64,000 nt of DNA, taken from contig JABAKD010000021.1 in NCBI GenBank assembly GCA_012845835.1, positions 10,899,199-10,963,198 of the forward strand, read 5' to 3'. Made by a program: the position numbers and the translations under genes. This DNA comes from Undaria pinnatifida (Eukaryota; Sar; Phaeophyceae; Laminariales; Alariaceae). Positions 63,745 through 64,000 of the stretch are shown piece by piece. The notes beneath the pieces were generated by a model that was not told the DNA's origin, did no database searches, and worked only from the letters and a program-made list of their open reading frames with translations. Each line of letters begins with the position of its first letter. Within the stretch, counting starts at the first letter, position 1.

Positions 63745-64000
63745 TATAGCTTCATAATTTGTTGCTGTACATGATGGATCGCAAGGTATAATATTTCAAT
63801 CGATAGGTACAACCATGTAATTGCCATGATTTCACCGTGACGGTGTGGCTCTGACATCGCTAATCAAAAGAAAGATATACATATTGCAAAATACAACAGG
63901 CGAGGTGATGTGGTCATGTAATGTCACCACCATTGAGCACGAGGGGAGAAGTGCAAATCGTAATTGGTTTGAAAGGAGCGATTGATGTGCCCACGCTCAA
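63745..64000. other. no feature recognised
   Basis: Mixed sequence to the window edge. Confidence 0.4.

Overview
Kind of sequence. This window is a gene-poor, repeat-saturated stretch of eukaryotic nuclear DNA. Three things point to a eukaryote: split coding frames bounded by GT...AG sites, tRNA-headed SINEs ending in A-runs, and non-LTR reverse transcriptase debris. There are also many micro- and minisatellites and a short interstitial CCCTAA (TTAGGG-type) array. Nothing looks bacterial or organellar, and I recognise no rRNA, genuine tRNA or CRISPR array. The reverse transcriptase wording, the TTAGGG motif and the base composition would fit a photosynthetic stramenopile such as a brown alga. 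That assignment is an inference held with low confidence.

Coding content. Two minus-strand gene fragments are supported by exon phase. Gene 1 has exons at 20760-20443, 17567-16960 and 15476-14731. They join at two phase-compatible junctions, and each acceptor lies behind a very CT-rich tract. The product is at least 555 residues, mostly low-complexity (Gly, Gln, Pro, Ala), of unknown function and lacking its 5' end. Gene 2 has exons at 40278-40217, 40092-39926, 39728-39634 and 39516-39188. It encodes about 197 residues including a helix-rich stretch, also of unknown function and 5'-incomplete. Weaker coding candidates lie at 5615-5971 (-), 26575-26643 (-), 37409-37571 (+), 38191-38604 (-), 45023-45665 (+) and 49459-50188 (+, one G-run frameshift). 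Reverse transcriptase remnants lie at 34933-35300 (-, YADD motif, two small tandem-duplication frameshifts) and less certainly at 28719-28934 (+).

Repeat layout. 0-4.5 kb: SINEs, tRNA-like pieces and a 37-bp repeat. 5-9.2 kb: dispersed repeats and a degenerate minisatellite of about 64-102 bp. 9.4-12.6 kb: a GATC-rich patch and C/A-rich degenerate tandem arrays. 12.8-20.8 kb: gene 1, with dispersed repeats in its introns. 21.4-23.9 kb: a roughly 2.5-kb head-to-head foldback element. 26-28.6 kb: GTCGG and TAG/GTG arrays and a terminal-inverted-repeat element. 31.1-32.7 kb: two interlocked inverted repeats (A-B-A'-B'). 33.4-34.7 kb: two TIR elements, one with TA duplications and perfect 25-bp ends. 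39-41 kb: gene 2 and nested short elements. 43.3-46.9 kb: a SINE cluster in alternating orientation. 48-64 kb: further SINEs, foldback halves and a broken open frame.

How it fits together. Most of the window is explained by about ten dispersed families seen two to fourteen times each. The SINE and a second short family (R6) appear to share a central domain although their heads differ. No operon-like or pathway relationship between the genes is visible.
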